Below are positions 8,869 through 19,009 of a DNA stretch of 64,000 nucleotides, in pieces. The stretch covers positions 62,001 to 126,000 of the forward strand of contig NZ_RQGH01000028.1 of assembly GCF_004769635.1 (NCBI RefSeq), written 5' to 3'. The translations under genes were made by a program, and so were the position numbers. Source of the stretch: Leptospira jelokensis. GTDB taxonomy: Bacteria; Spirochaetota; Leptospiria; Leptospirales; Leptospiraceae. How positions within the stretch are numbered: position 1 is the stretch's first letter; every line of letters starts with the position of its first letter. The notes beneath the pieces were generated by a model that saw nothing but the letters and a program-made list of their open reading frames with translations, did no database searches and was not told the origin of the DNA.

Positions 8869-10275
8869 ATGACAAAACCCAATGTTCGCATTGAACACGA
8901 CCTTCTTGGCGAAAGAGAGATTCCGAGTGATGCCTATTGGGGGATCCATACCTTACGTGCCTTAGAAAATTATCCCATCACTGGCAAAACCATTGGCACC
9001 TACCCTGATCTAGTGTTTGCCTTAGCCCATATCAAAAAGGCTTCCGCTTTGGCCAATTTAGAACTAGGGCTCCTTTCGAAAGACAAAACCAAATTCATTT
9101 CAGAGGCCTGTGACCTAATTTTAGCGGGAAAGTACCACTCTGAGTTTGTTGTGGATGTGATCCAAGGAGGAGCCGGAACATCTACCAACATGAACGCAAA
9201 CGAAGTCATCACAAACATTGCCTTAGAACTTGCAGGCCATCCAAAGGGTGACTACCATTTCCTACATCCCTTAAATGATGTGAACATGTCACAAAGTACA
9301 AACGATGTGTATCCATCTTCGATAAAATTGGCTGCTGTGTTTTCCATTCGAGGTTTACTCGAAGCCTTGGAAAGTTTACAAATGTCATTTCGAAAAAAAT
9401 CAGAAGAATTTAAGGATATACTAAAAATTGGAAGAACCCAATTACAAGATGCAGTTCCCATGACTTTGGGGCAAGAGTTTTCAACGTATGAAGTCATGTT
9501 AGGTGAAGATATTTCCCGCCTAAAAGAAGCAACATCACTGATAGGCGAAATCAATTTGGGTGCGACTGCCATTGGAACTGGAATCAACACAGACATTCGG
9601 TATTCGAAAATTGTGACAGATATCCTTGCCAAACAAACTGGATTTGATTTGAATGCTGCACCCAATTTAATTGAAGCCACACAAGACACAGGTGCCTTCG
9701 TACAATTGTCTGGAGTATTGAAGCGGATTGCAACAAAACTCTCAAAAGTTTGTAATGACTTACGACTGTTATCCAGTGGGCCACAAGGTGGCTTCAACGA
9801 AATCAATTTGCCCGCAAAGGCCGCAGGATCTTCCATTATGCCTGGCAAGGTAAACCCAATCATCCCTGAAGTTGTCAACCAAATCGCTTATGAAGTGATT
9901 GGGAACGATATCACCATCACGATGGCAGCAGAGGCTGGGCAACTACAACTAAATGCATTTGAACCAATCATTGCCCATAGTTTATTCAAAAGTATTGAGC
10001 ACCTAACAGCTGGTTGCAAGACACTAGAAACCAATTGTGTTTCCGGCATTACGGCGAACCGAGAATTATTAGAAGCTCGGGTGAAAACATCTGCAGGCCT
10101 TGCGACCGCACTCAATCCATACATTGGGTATGAAAATGCAACCCTTGTTGCCAAACGGGCACTGGCAGAAAATCGATCTGTGGAATCCATTGTCCTTGAA
10201 CTTGGTTTACTTGAAGAAAAAAAATTAAAAGAGATCCTAAGACCCGAAATTTTGACTTCGCCTCACTCTCTTTAA
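8869..10275 (+). CDS. aspA: Aspartate ammonia-lyase
   Basis: The ATG at 8869 has a GGAGAA ribosome site about 8 bases upstream; an earlier TTG in the same frame is less likely. The 468-residue product belongs to the fumarase/aspartase superfamily. It has GGAGTSTNMNANEVI near residue 103 and the signature GSSIMPGKVNP near 320. The surrounding residues (IIPEVVNQIAYEV) and the length favour aspartase over class II fumarase. It converts aspartate to fumarate and ammonia in the cytoplasm. The reaction is inferred from the family. Confidence 0.88.
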   Translation: MTKPNVRIEHDLLGEREIPSDAYWGIHTLRALENYPITGKTIGTYPDLVFALAHIKKASALANLELGLLSKDKTKFISEACDLILAGKYHSEFVVDVIQGGAGTSTNMNANEVITNIALELAGHPKGDYHFLHPLNDVNMSQSTNDVYPSSIKLAAVFSIRGLLEALESLQMSFRKKSEEFKDILKIGRTQLQDAVPMTLGQEFSTYEVMLGEDISRLKEATSLIGEINLGATAIGTGINTDIRYSKIVTDILAKQTGFDLNAAPNLIEATQDTGAFVQLSGVLKRIATKLSKVCNDLRLLSSGPQGGFNEINLPAKAAGSSIMPGKVNPIIPEVVNQIAYEVIGNDITITMAAEAGQLQLNAFEPIIAHSLFKSIEHLTAGCKTLETNCVSGITANRELLEARVKTSAGLATALNPYIGYENATLVAKRALAENRSVESIVLELGLLEEKKLKEILRPEILTSPHSL

Positions 10276-10347
10276 ACTTGGTTAAATGGTATTTAATGGT
10301 TGCTTCTTTTTGCTAGATTAGTAACTTCTAATGGAAGTTTTCCAGCC

Positions 10348-10737
10348 ATGATGAACCAATTGCCCAAAGTGTTTTTAATCGAAGATGATTTGGTCACAAC
10401 ATTTCTCATCAAAACCTTGATGGAAAAATTTTCCTTTGCTTCCGAAATTTATACCTACCCGAACGGTGCAGATGCCCTAGATGCCCTGCAGCAATCCAAA
10501 ATCTTCCCTGATCTTTTGTTTTTAGACTTGAATATGCCCATTATGGATGGTTGGCAATTTTTAGATGCCATCCAAAATTCCCCCCTACTTTCCAAAATCC
10601 CTACCTATATCCTTACCTCTTCCATCGACCCGAATGACAAATCGAAAAGTGAAGCCTTTCCGAATGTGAAAGGGTATCTCACAAAACCCTTGGTCTTAAA
10701 GGACCTAGAGGCGATCCAGACTTCCCAAGGATTCTAA
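10348..10737 (+). CDS. Single-domain response regulator
   Basis: The ATG at 10348 is used; the earlier TTG at 10300 would add a non-conserved leader. The 129-residue product is a bare CheY-like receiver. The acidic pair EDD is at residues 10-12, the phospho-acceptor aspartate lies in [12 protein letters not shown], the switch threonine is in YILTSS, and the conserved lysine is in YLTKPL. With no output domain it should act through protein contacts. The partner kinase is not identified. Confidence 0.88.
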   Translation: MMNQLPKVFLIEDDLVTTFLIKTLMEKFSFASEIYTYPNGADALDALQQSKIFPDLLFLDLNMPIMDGWQFLDAIQNSPLLSKIPTYILTSSIDPNDKSKSEAFPNVKGYLTKPLVLKDLEAIQTSQGF

Positions 10738-10789
10738 GAGACATAATTTTTTTTCTTTAGTTTTTGAGAATCTGACCGATGTATCCATT

Positions 10790-11416
10790 GTGAGACTCAC
10801 TGACATCCCATCTGTTTCTTCCGTACTGACACGTATGGAATCACTCACCCAGTTGGCAAAAGACCCAAAGTCTCTTGTTTCGTTTCCCGATCTTTTAGAA
10901 CGAGAATTTGCCAAACAGAGAGACAACCAAACAGTGCCAGACGGAAAATCCCAATCCATTGACAGTGCCAAATCCACTTTACCAGAACCCAATTTCAAAC
11001 CGAACTCGAAAGACGAGTTAGGCGCGAACCAAAATGGATCCCTTTTGGAGACCATCGAATCGATAGCAGAATCGCAAGGGATGGATCCCAATTTAGTGAA
11101 AGCCATGGTAAAAGCAGAATCAGGATTCAAAACAAAGGCAGTTTCTCCCAAAGGGGCGATGGGTCTTATGCAACTCATGCCTGAAACGGCAGAGAGTTTA
11201 GGGGTGAAGGATCCGTTTGATCCAGAAGAAAACGTGGCCGGTGGTGTGAAATTTTTAAAAGGCCTTTTAAAAGAATTCAAAGACCCGGAAAAAGCCATTG
11301 CCGCTTATAATGCAGGTCCAGGTGCTGTGAAACGATACAAGGGGATCCCTCCTTATGAAGAGACAAAACAATATGTTTCGAAAGTGAAACGGTTTTACAA
11401 AGACTTTAGTTCCTAA
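10790..11416 (+). CDS. Lytic transglycosylase with SLT domain
   Basis: The gene starts at GTG 10790; no in-frame ATG lies upstream. The 208-residue product has a low-complexity N-terminal half and an SLT/lysozyme-like domain in the last 115 residues. The catalytic glutamate is in [24 protein letters not shown], and the domain ends with [11 protein letters not shown]. No standard signal peptide is visible at the N-terminus, so export may need another route. The domain cleaves the glycan strands of peptidoglycan. Confidence 0.88.
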   Translation: MRLTDIPSVSSVLTRMESLTQLAKDPKSLVSFPDLLEREFAKQRDNQTVPDGKSQSIDSAKSTLPEPNFKPNSKDELGANQNGSLLETIESIAESQGMDPNLVKAMVKAESGFKTKAVSPKGAMGLMQLMPETAESLGVKDPFDPEENVAGGVKFLKGLLKEFKDPEKAIAAYNAGPGAVKRYKGIPPYEETKQYVSKVKRFYKDFSS

Positions 11417-11435
11417 AAAAGGAATTACAAAAAAA

Positions 11436-12767
11436 CTAATAAAAACTCAAATACCCAAATTTTTTCTGTAAACTAGCCGTATACTCATCAAACGGACGTT
11501 TTGTGGGAGTACTAACCCATGCTTCGTCTACTTTTTTGAATATAAAATTCAAATTCTTTTCGTTTTTCATCCGATCGAATGTGGTTTTTTGGATGAGGAC
11601 ATCATCTTCACTGAGAGGCACAATGCCTATAGATCGATTGGATTTTCGAAATAAACCAGACTTTTGCACCAATTGGATGTCTTGGTTCCAAATCCCTTCC
11701 ACATACAAAAAAGATTTGTCAGAGAGGTTTGTTTCTTTTAAATATTTTGTTTTGGTTCCTGTTTGGAAATACAAAGCAAACGAAAACTCTTTTGGTAGAT
11801 AAATGGGATCAGATTTTAAAATCAAAGCTTGCCCAAAGGATTTGGTAAGATTTTTGGTTTGAGTTTCCCAAGGTTCTATGGCACTCGCTTTTAAATCTTT
11901 AAAAATAAAATAAATAGAAGTGAGAATCGCAAGGCCTAACACTACTGAGGCGGTGATCGTATTCAATTCTTTTTCTGTTTTTAATAAAACATGTCCGATC
12001 CCAATCGTTACCATTGGGAGTAAAATCACAAGGGAAGTTTGGTACCAAGTTTTAAAAAGAAAGGAGATGGAACCTTCTCCAAAAAAATTGGAATAGGAAA
12101 AGTAAATTAAAGAAATCACAAAAAATGCGAGGTACCCAAGTAAAAATAAAAACGGAACATTTTTCTTTTTATAGAAAACAGATGTTTTTTGAGCTGCCTT
12201 CCTTGACCCACGAATCCCCGTGAAGATCACAAAAAATGTGAACCCCAAATAGAACATGATGAAACTAGAGAAAAAAGCAAGGAGAGTGAAGGTAGGAAAA
12301 ATGAGTAAGTCCGACATCTTCTCCAAACGGAAGGTTAAAAAAACGAGTAATAAAAATACCAAACAAAGTGTTTCGGTGAAGTAGGATGTGGGGAAACCGT
12401 AGGAAAAAGGGAGGAATGCTGCTAGGTAAACAACGAAATAATGATTCCGTTTCCATTCGAAATTCCTAAGGAGCAAAAGGAACAAATGAAGGAATAAACT
12501 ATAGAAAAGACCAGCTAACGCAATGAAGGAAGGAATGTAATTGGAACTAAAGATTTTTTTCCAGGTGACCACAAACCAAAAAGCGAGAGGTTCTCTCGCA
12601 GAAACGAGTCCCCCTTCCTCCGTTGCTGACTTCACATTTGCCAAAAATTCCCATTCCGATTCCGTTGTAGGGAACGGGCGAAAATACGAGAACAAGGCAT
12701 AACCCAAACTTAAGAGTAAGATGCTAAAAAAGAAAGGAATTGGGGAAAAAGGTTTAGGTTCGCGCAT
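11436..12767 (-). CDS. Polytopic membrane protein, possibly GT-C glycosyltransferase-like
   Basis: The 443-residue product has about nine to ten hydrophobic segments in the first 290 residues and a soluble C-terminal domain of about 150 residues. The arrangement is that of GT-C type membrane glycosyltransferases, but I do not see a clear catalytic DxD or ExD motif. It is convergent with the transglycosylase gene and divergent from the mutase gene. Function is unknown. Confidence 0.6.
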   Translation of the reverse strand: MREPKPFSPIPFFFSILLLSLGYALFSYFRPFPTTESEWEFLANVKSATEEGGLVSAREPLAFWFVVTWKKIFSSNYIPSFIALAGLFYSLFLHLFLLLLRNFEWKRNHYFVVYLAAFLPFSYGFPTSYFTETLCLVFLLLVFLTFRLEKMSDLLIFPTFTLLAFFSSFIMFYLGFTFFVIFTGIRGSRKAAQKTSVFYKKKNVPFLFLLGYLAFFVISLIYFSYSNFFGEGSISFLFKTWYQTSLVILLPMVTIGIGHVLLKTEKELNTITASVVLGLAILTSIYFIFKDLKASAIEPWETQTKNLTKSFGQALILKSDPIYLPKEFSFALYFQTGTKTKYLKETNLSDKSFLYVEGIWNQDIQLVQKSGLFRKSNRSIGIVPLSEDDVLIQKTTFDRMKNEKNLNFIFKKVDEAWVSTPTKRPFDEYTASLQKKFGYLSFY

Positions 12768-12868
12768 CTTGGAAAAGGCTTAATTTGCCTAGTCCTGTAT
12801 AAATTTTTAGGTGAAAATATTCCAGAAGATTTTCAATTATACATAGAAATTATAAAACGAGGCAAAGA

Positions 12869-14887
12869 ATGTCCGCCGAAAAAAAAGATTACCTTCTCGT
12901 TGACGAGAATGGACAGGGAAAACCTGACAAACCATGGATTTTTAGGACCTATGCAGGGCACACCAACGCAAAAGCCTCCAATGAGTTGTACAGAAAGAAC
13001 CTTTCTAAAGGCCAAACAGGGCTTTCCATTGCATTTGATTTACCCACTCAGTGTGGTTATAGCTCCGACCATGAAGTTTCTAGGCCCGAAATCGGAAAAG
13101 TGGGAGTTCCTATCAACTCACTTGAAGACTTCCGCATCTTATTTGACCAAATCCCGATCGAAGAGATGAACACCTCCATGACCATCAATGGAACCTCCAT
13201 GTGGTTGTTATCTCTATATGTTGCCCTTGCAGAAGAGCGCGGAGTGCCTCTGGAAAAGTTAAATGGGACCACCCAAAACGATCTCATCAAGGAATACCTG
13301 GCTCGCGGAACATACATTTACCCACCAAAAGATTCCATGAAAATCATCGTGGATATGTATGAATATTGCCTCCACAATATTCCAAAGTGGAACCCTTCTA
13401 ACATTTGTTCGTATCACTTACAAGAAGCTGGTGCTACACCAGTTCAAGAACTTTCGTTTGCTTTAGCCACAGCCATTGCGGTGCTTGATGCCATCAAAGA
13501 AAGAAACTGTTTCACAGCAGATGAATTTGAGCAGTGTGTGGGAAGGATCTCGTTTTTTGTTAACGCAGGGATTCGTTTTGTGGAAGAGATGTGCAAGATG
13601 CGTGCTTTCACAGAGATGTGGGAAGAAATCACAAAAGAACGATATGGCGTGAAAACGGCAAAATACAGAGTGTTCCGTTATGGAGTCCAAGTCAATTCAC
13701 TTGGTCTCACAGAAGAACAACCAGAAAACAATGCGTGGCGAATTTTGATTGAAGCATTGGGAGTCACACTTTCCAGAAATGCAAGATGCCGTGCACTCCA
13801 ATTACCAGCATGGAACGAAGCCCTTTCCCTTCCAAGGCCTTGGGACCAACAATGGTCACTGCGATTACAACAAGTCCTTGCTTACGAAACAGACCTGCTC
13901 GAATACCCAGATATTTTCGAAGGTTCCAAAGTCATTGAAGCGAAAGTGAAAGCTCTTAAAGAGGAAGCCAAATTGGAAATCCAAAAGATTCTCGATATGG
14001 GAGGAGCTCTCGTGGCCATCGAAAACGGTTATATGAAATCACAACTTGTGAAATCACAAACCGAAAGACTTTCCAAAATCAATTCCAACGAACTAGTGAT
14101 TGTTGGTAAAAACAAATGGACTGACGGAATCAAATCACCTCTTATGACCGACTCCGATGGTGGTATCTTCAAAGTAGATCCAAAATCCGCGGAACAAACA
14201 TTAGGTGTTCTTTCTGAAGTGAAAGGCCGTCGGAATGCAGAACTTGCAAAAAAATCTTTAGAAGAACTCAAACAAGCTGCAAAAGATGGAAAAAATCTAA
14301 TGCCTTTCTCCATCGCTTGTGCAAAAGCACTTGTGACAACCGGAGAATGGGCAGATGCACTCCGAGAAGTATATGGTGAATACAACCCACCTACCGGTGT
14401 GGATGGCCAAAAACTTTTCCTAACAGACGACAAAGTGGCGACGGTCCGTGGAAAGGTAGAGGCATTCACCAAAGCACATGGGCACAGGCCAAAAATTGTA
14501 GTCGGAAAACCAGGGCTTGACGGTCACTCCAATGGGGCAGAAATGATTGCCGTTTCAGCAAAACACAGTGGTTTTGATGTGATTTACTCAGGAATCCGTC
14601 TTTCACCAGAAGAGATTGTTCAATCTGCAGTAGAAGAAAATGCAAATGTGATTGGACTCTCTATCCTCTCGGGTTCCCATAAGGAAATCGCAAAACAACT
14701 GTTCGATGAACTAACTCATTACAAAGCGAACATCCCTGTTGTAATCGGTGGCATCATCCCTGAATCCGATTTTGAGGAACTTAAAAAAATGGGGATCAGA
14801 GAAATCTTCACTCCAAAAGATTACGATCTTATGTCGATCATGAATAAAATCATCGACATCATTTCTGTAGAACCAGCTCTCGTTTAA
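12869..14887 (+). CDS. B12-dependent acyl-CoA mutase, MeaA/Ecm type
   Basis: The 672-residue protein begins at an ATG preceded by GAGGC. The N-terminal catalytic barrel (about 20-510) has RTYAGHTNAKASN, GLSIAFDLPTQCGYSSDH and SYHLQEAGATPVQE. The C-terminal B12-binding domain (about 545-670) has the base-off signature GLDGHSNG and GLSILSGSH. The motifs NTSMTINGT and TTQNDLIKEYLARGTYI fit ethylmalonyl-CoA mutase (MeaA/Ecm) better than classical methylmalonyl-CoA mutase, though annotators often use the latter name. The substrate is unproven. A MeaB chaperone gene follows after 87 bases. Confidence 0.85.
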   Translation: MSAEKKDYLLVDENGQGKPDKPWIFRTYAGHTNAKASNELYRKNLSKGQTGLSIAFDLPTQCGYSSDHEVSRPEIGKVGVPINSLEDFRILFDQIPIEEMNTSMTINGTSMWLLSLYVALAEERGVPLEKLNGTTQNDLIKEYLARGTYIYPPKDSMKIIVDMYEYCLHNIPKWNPSNICSYHLQEAGATPVQELSFALATAIAVLDAIKERNCFTADEFEQCVGRISFFVNAGIRFVEEMCKMRAFTEMWEEITKERYGVKTAKYRVFRYGVQVNSLGLTEEQPENNAWRILIEALGVTLSRNARCRALQLPAWNEALSLPRPWDQQWSLRLQQVLAYETDLLEYPDIFEGSKVIEAKVKALKEEAKLEIQKILDMGGALVAIENGYMKSQLVKSQTERLSKINSNELVIVGKNKWTDGIKSPLMTDSDGGIFKVDPKSAEQTLGVLSEVKGRRNAELAKKSLEELKQAAKDGKNLMPFSIACAKALVTTGEWADALREVYGEYNPPTGVDGQKLFLTDDKVATVRGKVEAFTKAHGHRPKIVVGKPGLDGHSNGAEMIAVSAKHSGFDVIYSGIRLSPEEIVQSAVEENANVIGLSILSGSHKEIAKQLFDELTHYKANIPVVIGGIIPESDFEELKKMGIREIFTPKDYDLMSIMNKIIDIISVEPALV

Positions 14888-14974
14888 GAAAACGAAAGTC
14901 ATCATAACCTTCACAAAAGATCGATTAGGGTCTGTTGTGGAGGTTTTTTTTAACGTATCATGTATTCATTTTAA

Positions 14975-15979
14975 ATGGCAAATTCCTTGATTGATCCCAC
15001 AGAAACATTATCCCAATTGGTATCCGAAGCCCTTCTCGGCGAAAAATTCCCAATTGCAAAAATCATTTCAAAAATTGAAACAGAAAACAACTTAGAATTT
15101 AGGAAATCTTTATTCGAAGAAATCCAATCACAAAAACCGAATGCCAAAGATGGACTCACGATTGGGATCACAGGTACACCTGGCGCCGGCAAATCTTCGT
15201 TACTCGGAGAACTTTGTCGAATGTTCCTTGATTTTGCACCAGACAAAAAAATGGCAATCGTTGCGATTGACCCCTCTTCCAATGTAAGTGGAGGCTCCAT
15301 CCTTGGTGACAGAACTCGTGTGACTCTTCCTAGAAGGGACACACGGATCTATTTTCGTTCACAACCTTCTCAACTAGAACTTGGTGGTCTCAATCCTTAT
15401 ACCTACCACGTGATTCGTTTTTTACGCAAAATATTTGATTATGTTTTCATTGAAACTGTTGGTATTGGGCAAAATGAAATTTCTGTTTCACTTATCTCAG
15501 ATATCTCATTCCTTGTGATGCAGCCACTTGGTGGTGACCAAGTGCAATTTATGAAATCAGGGATCATGGAAGTACCTGAAGCATTTATCATCAACAAATG
15601 TGATGAAGAATCACTGGCCAATTCAAGTTTTTATATGCTCCAAACTACCTTGGAATTTATCAAAGACATCCTACCAGACCAGTCCCTTCCCCCTATCTTC
15701 AAAACTTCTGTTACCAAAAGGAAAGGAATCGAAGAACTCTTACAGTATATTCTCGGTTACCCGAAGCGAAAGGATAAAAATGCTGAGACAATGACCCAAC
15801 TTTTGCAATGGATCCGAAATGAATACGGTCGATTTGGTATTGGGATCTGGAACCAATTGGAGTCAAGTTCTTGGAACCAAGCAGTGAGGTTAAGTCCTGT
15901 TGGTGGGATTCAAAAACTGAAATACGAAGAGGAAGAAACTAAATTTGTTTCTCTCATCCAAAAACGACTCTTACCATAG
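14975..15979 (+). CDS. meaB: MeaB/ArgK-type GTPase chaperone of B12 mutases
   Basis: The 334-residue G3E-family GTPase carries the Walker A GTPGAGKSS near residue 66. The Mg-binding aspartate is in AIDPSS, the switch region is VETVGIGQNEISVS, and the base-recognition NKCD is near 206. MeaB protects and reloads the B12 cofactor of acyl-CoA mutases. Its place directly after the mutase supports a shared function. Confidence 0.93.
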   Translation: MANSLIDPTETLSQLVSEALLGEKFPIAKIISKIETENNLEFRKSLFEEIQSQKPNAKDGLTIGITGTPGAGKSSLLGELCRMFLDFAPDKKMAIVAIDPSSNVSGGSILGDRTRVTLPRRDTRIYFRSQPSQLELGGLNPYTYHVIRFLRKIFDYVFIETVGIGQNEISVSLISDISFLVMQPLGGDQVQFMKSGIMEVPEAFIINKCDEESLANSSFYMLQTTLEFIKDILPDQSLPPIFKTSVTKRKGIEELLQYILGYPKRKDKNAETMTQLLQWIRNEYGRFGIGIWNQLESSSWNQAVRLSPVGGIQKLKYEEEETKFVSLIQKRLLP

Positions 15980-15996
15980 AATTGGCATTCATTCAT

Positions 15997-16434
15997 TTAC
16001 TTACTTTCTTTCTCCCCTATCGCTTGCAAAAAAACGCCTGGGATCGAACATGCTTTCCGTTCCGAGTAATCAAAAAAGACAATTGCTGTTTTTGCCCGAG
16101 CAATTTCTTTTCCATCATGTTTATGAGTGATCACATAAACCATGTCTAATGACTTCTTTGCAACTTGATCAACATACAATTGCATTTGCAAATCATCAGG
16201 GAAAAATGCCTCAGATTTATAAACGATTGCAACATCGGAAACAACAATCCCCTTCCCTTCTACATTGATTTCTGTCCATCCATGTGAATGGAAAAACCGT
16301 GCCCTACATTCATGGGTTAATGTTAAAATGGCATCGTGAGCCAAATGCCCTGCAAAATTGATATCAGAAATCCTTACACTTAATGAAGTTTCATAAACTA
16401 ATTTGGTTGGGATATCGATGACAATTCTTGGCAT
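15997..16434 (-). CDS. Acyl-CoA thioesterase, 4HBT hot-dog family
   Basis: The 145-residue hot-dog protein has the motif SVRISDINFAGHLAHDAILTLTHECR, where the D-x-N-x-x-G-H pattern marks the active site of YbgC/4HBT-type thioesterases. It is the last gene of the five-gene leftward operon and its start abuts the glpD stop. The substrate is unknown. In this operon it might act on acyl-CoA made during lipid synthesis, which is inference. Confidence 0.8.
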   Translation of the reverse strand: MPRIVIDIPTKLVYETSLSVRISDINFAGHLAHDAILTLTHECRARFFHSHGWTEINVEGKGIVVSDVAIVYKSEAFFPDDLQMQLYVDQVAKKSLDMVYVITHKHDGKEIARAKTAIVFFDYSERKACSIPGVFLQAIGEKESK

Positions 16435-18075
16435 TTAGTCCACAAACCACTGGTAACGTTCGTCAACTTTTTTACTTTCTTGTCCCAGACGTTCCACATT
16501 CCAACCGAGTAATTTTGCTATTTTTTTATCCAATCTGTTGCGTTCAGGTGGGTCTAACTTCCCTACCGTACCAACTCCTGACCTTCTAAAATAAAAATCT
16601 GTTAGGTGGCAAATATCCTCATGTAACACAATGTACTCCACTTCCTCTTCGTAATACAATTCACCGTTGGGGATTCGGAATACATCGGATCCTTTCCCTT
16701 GTAAGATCCGCCATGTGGTACTTCCATAACGTCTCACTAAAGTTTCAATTTTTAATCCAGAAACCTGTGGGTATTTGGATTGGATCTCACTTACCAATTC
16801 TTTCAAATTTTGGTAACGACCACCAAGTATAGGTGTGAACTTTGTGGCAGAAGGGGTTTCACTCCCTTTTGAAAACATATCAATTGCATTTACTAAACTT
16901 TCAGCAACTGCTCTACTGGTTGTATACTTACCACCTAAGGCTGAGAAAAACCCTGGAAAACCTTCCTTTTCATAATGCAAAATTTCCGATTTTCGAGAAG
17001 CTGAATAAGTCCCTTCCGTACTTCCTGGGTCTTCTACAAGAGGACGTAAACCCCCATAATAATAATCAACATCTTTTAATGTAAGTTTTGCGAAGCCGAA
17101 ACTATAATTTACTTCGTCAATTAGATCCACAATCTCTGACTGTTTGACTTTAAATTTGTCTGGGTCATCTTCATAGGCAGTATCAGTGGTTCCAATAATG
17201 GTTTTTCCACGCCAAGGAATAACAAAAAGGTGTGATCCATCACGTTTGGACAAAACAACACACTCATTCCCACAGATTTTACGAACCACTGCATGGATTC
17301 CTTTCGATCTTACTAATTTTTTTTCTGCAGAAATACCAGCCATAGATTCAATCACGTCGGCCCATGGACCTGCGGAATTGACAACTACCTTTGCAGATAC
17401 CAAAATCTTTTTGCCAGTAATTTCATCTGACAATCCAACCGTATAACCACCGCTATTTTGTCTTTTTAAAGTAGTGACAGATAGGTAATTAAAGGCATGC
17501 GCACCTTTTTCTTTTGCAGAAAGGATAAACTCTGTTGTATGTTTTTCGGGATTTGGGTTGGCGTAATCATAATATTGAAAACTTCCTTTTAGAGACTTTC
17601 TACCTAGCCCAATCACTTTATAAATTGTCTCTGTAACTGAATTCCATCTATATTTTGGAAGTTGTACATCCGGATCGATTTCTTTATTTCGATCATACGA
17701 GAGTATGTTGTATAACTCCATACCTAATAATAATTGGATCCTTTGGAACCAAGATCGAATGGGAATGATAAAACCCATTGGCCGAACGGCATGGGGAGAA
17801 ATTTTTGCCAAATATCTTCTTTCCGATAATGATTCTCGAACAAGTCCTATCTCAAAGTTTTTTAAATACCGAAGTCCGCCATGGATCAACTTGGAAGTAG
17901 CTTGGCTAGTTCCAGAGGCATAATCATTTTTTTCCGCAAGTAGGCAATTGTAACCTCGTAAGGTCGCATCCCATAATACATTGGCTCCCGTAATCCCACC
18001 ACCGATGATGAGAATATCATATTCTTTTTTTATATGATTGAGTCTCGAATTTTCTTGTTTGGTGCTGTTTTTCAT
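16435..18075 (-). CDS. glpD: Glycerol-3-phosphate dehydrogenase, FAD-dependent
   Basis: The 546-residue protein has an N-terminal FAD dinucleotide fold (IIGGGITGANVLWDATLRG near 20-38) and the GlpD signature IHGGLRYLKNFEIGLVRE. A C-terminal domain of about 150 residues is typical of GlpD. It oxidises glycerol-3-phosphate to dihydroxyacetone phosphate (DHAP) and passes electrons to quinone at the membrane. It sits in an operon with an alkyl-DHAP synthase-like gene, so DHAP may be channelled into lipid rather than only glycolysis. Confidence 0.93.
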   Translation of the reverse strand: MKNSTKQENSRLNHIKKEYDILIIGGGITGANVLWDATLRGYNCLLAEKNDYASGTSQATSKLIHGGLRYLKNFEIGLVRESLSERRYLAKISPHAVRPMGFIIPIRSWFQRIQLLLGMELYNILSYDRNKEIDPDVQLPKYRWNSVTETIYKVIGLGRKSLKGSFQYYDYANPNPEKHTTEFILSAKEKGAHAFNYLSVTTLKRQNSGGYTVGLSDEITGKKILVSAKVVVNSAGPWADVIESMAGISAEKKLVRSKGIHAVVRKICGNECVVLSKRDGSHLFVIPWRGKTIIGTTDTAYEDDPDKFKVKQSEIVDLIDEVNYSFGFAKLTLKDVDYYYGGLRPLVEDPGSTEGTYSASRKSEILHYEKEGFPGFFSALGGKYTTSRAVAESLVNAIDMFSKGSETPSATKFTPILGGRYQNLKELVSEIQSKYPQVSGLKIETLVRRYGSTTWRILQGKGSDVFRIPNGELYYEEEVEYIVLHEDICHLTDFYFRRSGVGTVGKLDPPERNRLDKKIAKLLGWNVERLGQESKKVDERYQWFVD

Positions 18076-18079
18076 AAAA

Positions 18080-19009
18080 TTAACATTTAATCGGTAATAC
18101 TTTAGGTAGGACTTTGAACTCGGCAGGGAGTTGGCCCATATTTTCTCCGTCTACATCTATAAATACATCTTCATCCGATTCTGCTTTGAGTTCGGAAATT
18201 TGTTTAGAAATCACCTTTGCATCATCCGATAATTTCCCTTGGTAAAGATTTCCAAACTTTCGTAAGGTTTCAAATACCGATACATCTTGGATGGCTAAAA
18301 AATCCATTTTACCATCATCCAACTTTGCTTTTGGGGCAAACCACATACCTCCGCCAGCATATTCGCCATTTGCACAAACGATTAACCTACATTTATTGGT
18401 GATCTTTTCAAACTTTGAAAGTGTTAACGTAATTTTTTTGTTTGTATAGGAAAAAAGACAAACCACTGTATAAAACAAAAAGACGGCTTTCCCACCAATG
18501 AACTTGCCTAACTTAGATTGGTTCACTCGGTATACAACTTCCCCACCCATTCCAAAATCGGCCAAATTTAAACATAGATATTTTCCTTTTGATTGATCAG
18601 ACTTTGTGTAGGTAACATCGATTAAATCGACCATCCTCTCACTTCCAACTAATACTTGTTCCAATGCTTTGACGGGATTTTTAGGAACTTTTACTGTTTT
18701 GATAAAATCATTTCCCCTTCCAGCAGGGATGGGACTAAATACTACATTTTTGTTAATAATTTTTCCATTTTCAAAAAGCCCATTGATGATGTTGGAAAAA
18801 GTTCCATCACCTCCAATTCCTACGATCCAGTAAAACCCCTGTTTGACGGCTTCTTTCGCAATGTCTTTGGCTGCTTTTTCTTTTGTGGTGGCTTCGTATG
18901 AATAGGGAATTCCCTTTTGGATGAGGATTGGCTCGATTTTTTTCCATACTTTTGCGGAAAGGCCTCCACCTGAAACTGGATTTAAAATCACCTTTATCTT
19001 TCTCATCAC
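18080..19009 (-). CDS. Diacylglycerol/sphingosine kinase-like lipid kinase
   Basis: The 309-residue protein has the DAGK catalytic domain: VILNPVSGGG at the start, GIGGDGTFSNIINGL near 80, and IPAGRGNDF near 113. Bacterial relatives (YegS, DgkB) phosphorylate lipids using ATP. It overlaps the TetR gene by 4 bases and lies 4 bases before glpD, so it is co-transcribed with lipid genes. The lipid substrate is not known. Confidence 0.85.
   Translation of the reverse strand: MMRKIKVILNPVSGGGLSAKVWKKIEPILIQKGIPYSYEATTKEKAAKDIAKEAVKQGFYWIVGIGGDGTFSNIINGLFENGKIINKNVVFSPIPAGRGNDFIKTVKVPKNPVKALEQVLVGSERMVDLIDVTYTKSDQSKGKYLCLNLADFGMGGEVVYRVNQSKLGKFIGGKAVFLFYTVVCLFSYTNKKITLTLSKFEKITNKCRLIVCANGEYAGGGMWFAPKAKLDDGKMDFLAIQDVSVFETLRKFGNLYQGKLSDDAKVISKQISELKAESDEDVFIDVDGENMGQLPAEFKVLPKVLPIKC

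Noticed and set aside
9252..9878. 208-codon minus-strand frame within aspA
   Set aside because: It is antisense to the conserved core of aspartase and its residues are not protein-like in pattern.
10705..11298. 197-codon minus-strand frame opposite the transglycosylase
   Set aside because: The plus strand has a complete SLT domain; the minus frame is a shadow with skewed Ser/Phe content.
14029..14472. 147-codon minus-strand frame in the mutase gene
   Set aside because: It is antisense to the B12-binding part of the mutase and has no recognised motif.
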